A DNA stretch of 64,000 bases from Rhabdophis nuchalis. Lineage: Eukaryota > Chordata > Lepidosauria > Squamata > Natricidae. Every line of letters begins with the position of its first letter. Position 1 is the stretch's first letter. The notes beneath the pieces are model-generated. The model did not search any database and was not told where the DNA came from. It was given only the letters and a program-made list of their open reading frames with translations. This document shows positions 62,236 to 64,000 of the stretch, piece after piece. Location: contig CM077647.1 of the NCBI GenBank assembly GCA_039707465.1, positions 171,979,663 to 172,043,662 on the forward strand, in the 5' to 3' direction. The translations under genes and the position numbers were made by a program.

Positions 62236-63985
62236 CTACGTGGGCGACTGCGAGCCACCACATGTTTATTGGACCCGTGCCCCTCCTGGCTTGTACTGGC
62301 ATCCTGGGAGGTGACACGAGGCTGGCTCCAAGAGGTTGTCAACGCATCCTTGAGTGAGGGTTCCTTGCCTGCCTCCCTAAAAGAGGCCATGGTGAGGCCC
62401 CTCCTCAAGAAGCCCTCTTTGGACCCAGCTCTTTTGAACAACTACCGTCCAGTCTCCAACCTTCCCTTCTTGGCGAAGGTTGTTGAGAGTGTGGTGGCAC
62501 AACAGTTTCCCCGTCACCTGGAGGAAGTTGACTATCTAGATCCGCGCCAGTCCGGCTTTCGGCCCGGCATAGCACCGAGACGGCATTGGTCGCGTTGGTA
62601 GATGATCTCTGGAGGGCCAGAGATGGGGGATGTTCCTCCATCCTGGTCCTATTAGACCTCTCGGCGGCTTTCGATACCATCGACCATGGTATCCTATTGC
62701 ATCGGCTGGGGGGGTTGGGGGTGGGAGGCACCGTTTTACGGTGGTTCTCCTCCTACCTCTCTGGCCGATCGCAATTTGTGCGGGCAGGAGAGCAGAGGTC
62801 GACCCCGAGACCCCTCACATGCGGGGTGCCTCAGGGGTCGGTCCTCTCGCCTCTCCTGTTTAACGCATACATGAAGCCGCTGGGCGAGATCATCCGTGGT
62901 TTTGGGGTAGAGTACCACCTGTACGCTGATGACACCCAGCTGTACATATCTACCCCAAACCACCCCAACGATGCCGTAGCGGTGATGTGCCAGTGCCTGG
63001 AAGCCGTGCGGATCTGGATGGGAAGTAACGGACTTAGGCTCAACTCGACCAAGACCGAGTGGCTGTGGTTTCCGGCTGCCCGATTCAACCAGCTCTCTCC
63101 AACGCTGGCCATAGGGGGCGAACATCTTGCCCCTGTGGATGGGGCGCGCAACTTGGGTGTCCTCCTGGATACCCGGCTGTCCATGGAAGATCAAGTGACA
63201 GCCGTGGCCAGGAGGGCGTTTTACCAGGTTCGCCTGGTACGCCAGTTGCGCCCCCTATTGGATCGGGACGCCCTTCGCACAGTCACTCATGCTCTCGTGA
63301 CATCCCGACTGGATTATTGCAACTCTCTCTACATGGGGCTCCCCTTGAGGTGTACCCGGAGGCTTCAGTTGGTCCAGAATGCAGCCGCGCGAGCAATTAT
63401 GGGCACCTCTAGGTTTGCCCACGTAACACCGCTCTTGCACGAGCTGCACTGGCTACCTGTCGTCTTCCGGGTGCGCTTCAAGGTGTTAATTACCATCTTC
63501 AAAGCGCTCCATGGCTCGGGACCTAGCTACCTGCGGGATCGGATCCTGCCCCATACATCCTCACGGCCGATTCGCTCCCACAGAGAGGGACTTCTCCGGG
63601 TGCCGTCCACTAGACTTTGTCAGCGGGCGACGCCCAGGGGAAGGGCCTTCTCTGTGGCGGGCCCAGCCCTCTGGAATGACCTTCCCCCCGATATCAGGAC
63701 AACCACGGACCTCCGCTCCTTCCACTTAAAATTAAAGACACACTTTTTTCGTCTGGCCGGCCTTGGGTAGTCTCTTTTTAGGTTAGGGGTTTTTAGGGGT
63801 AATTTTTAGTTTAGTTTATGGGTTTTAGCGCAGGATCAATTTAATCTATTTTTAACTTTGTATTTTGTATTTGTCTGTGGTTTTATTTGTATTTTTAATT
63901 GCCTGTGCCCCGCCTCGAGTCCCCTTGGGGAGAGAGAGCGGGATATAAAATTAAATTATTATTATTATTATTATTATTAAAAGGA
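62236..63985 (+). mobile_element. L2-clade LINE, young copy with one frameshift
   Basis: ATTCLLDPCPSWLVLAS, VVNASLSEGSLPASLKEA, VRPLLKKPSLDPALLNNY, QSGFRPG, then a 1-nt loss near 62566-62570 (GGCATAGC where GGCCATAGC is expected) shifts into STETALVALVDDLWRARDG. From there about 390 codons are open: LSAAFDTIDHGILLHRLGG, GVPQGSVLSPLLFNAYMKP, YHLYADDTQLYISTP, LRPLLDRDALRTVTHALVTS, LWNDLPPDIRTTTDLRSF. The 3' UTR ends GCCCCGCCTCGAGTCCC and an (ATT)n tail (63952-63980). It is 5'-truncated, without the endonuclease. Confidence 0.93.
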
Positions 63986-64000
63986 AGGCACTTCAGGGAA

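Overview
The window looks like an accessory stretch of a squamate reptile genome, most likely a snake. The only host genes I can support are single-exon class II olfactory receptors (ORs). They sit among CR1, L2 and L1 LINEs, a Sauria-type SINE, hAT-like MITEs, (AATAG)n/(GAGTA)n pentamer arrays next to LINE tails, and long (GATA)n arrays. These are features I associate with snake genomes. There are no bacterial-type genes, CRISPR arrays or structural RNA genes. The species call is inference.

Host genes. Intact OR reading frames lie on the + strand at 7589-8542, 18407-19435, 48409-49362 and 54631-55584. A fifth OR lies on the - strand at 38088-40320. It is cut in TM6 by a 5'-truncated L1 flanked by a perfect 17-bp target-site duplication. 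Without the insert its frame is exactly continuous (310 codons). The 48.4 kb and 54.6 kb genes are tandem duplicates: their flanks align too, and later repeats split those flanks. A 180-bp OR 3' end at 50644-50823 is a further relic of that duplication.

Region by region. 1-7 kb: L1 tail, R4/Dong-type LINE inside TAA repeats, LINE endonuclease remnant, CR1 fragments, a 226-bp hAT MITE and a pentamer array. 7-10 kb: OR, then a Ty1/copia 3' end (RNase H, polypurine tract, LTR) split by an L2. 10-18 kb: SINE, L2, MITE and CR1 debris. 18-24 kb: OR, then a 5'-truncated L1 whose ORF2 is split by a 2-kb element carrying only an L1-type ORF1. 24-34 kb: CR1, an almost full-length L2 (26.85-30.33 kb) and MITEs. 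35-45 kb: second ORF1-only element, OR-derived minisatellite, disrupted OR, CR1, a 320-bp polypurine tract and L2. 45-58 kb: GATA arrays, the duplicated ORs, third ORF1-only copy, Sauria SINE, a perfect foldback MITE and hAT MITEs. 58-64 kb: L2 copies in both orientations around a fourth ORF1-only element.

The most unusual system here is the ORF1-only retroelement family. All four copies go from an L1 ORF1 directly into a ~245-275 bp 3' region ending in AATAAA plus an A-rich tail, with no ORF2. Two copies have 17-18 bp target-site duplications. It resembles mammalian HAL1 (half-L1) in design and presumably relies on another L1 for reverse transcriptase.
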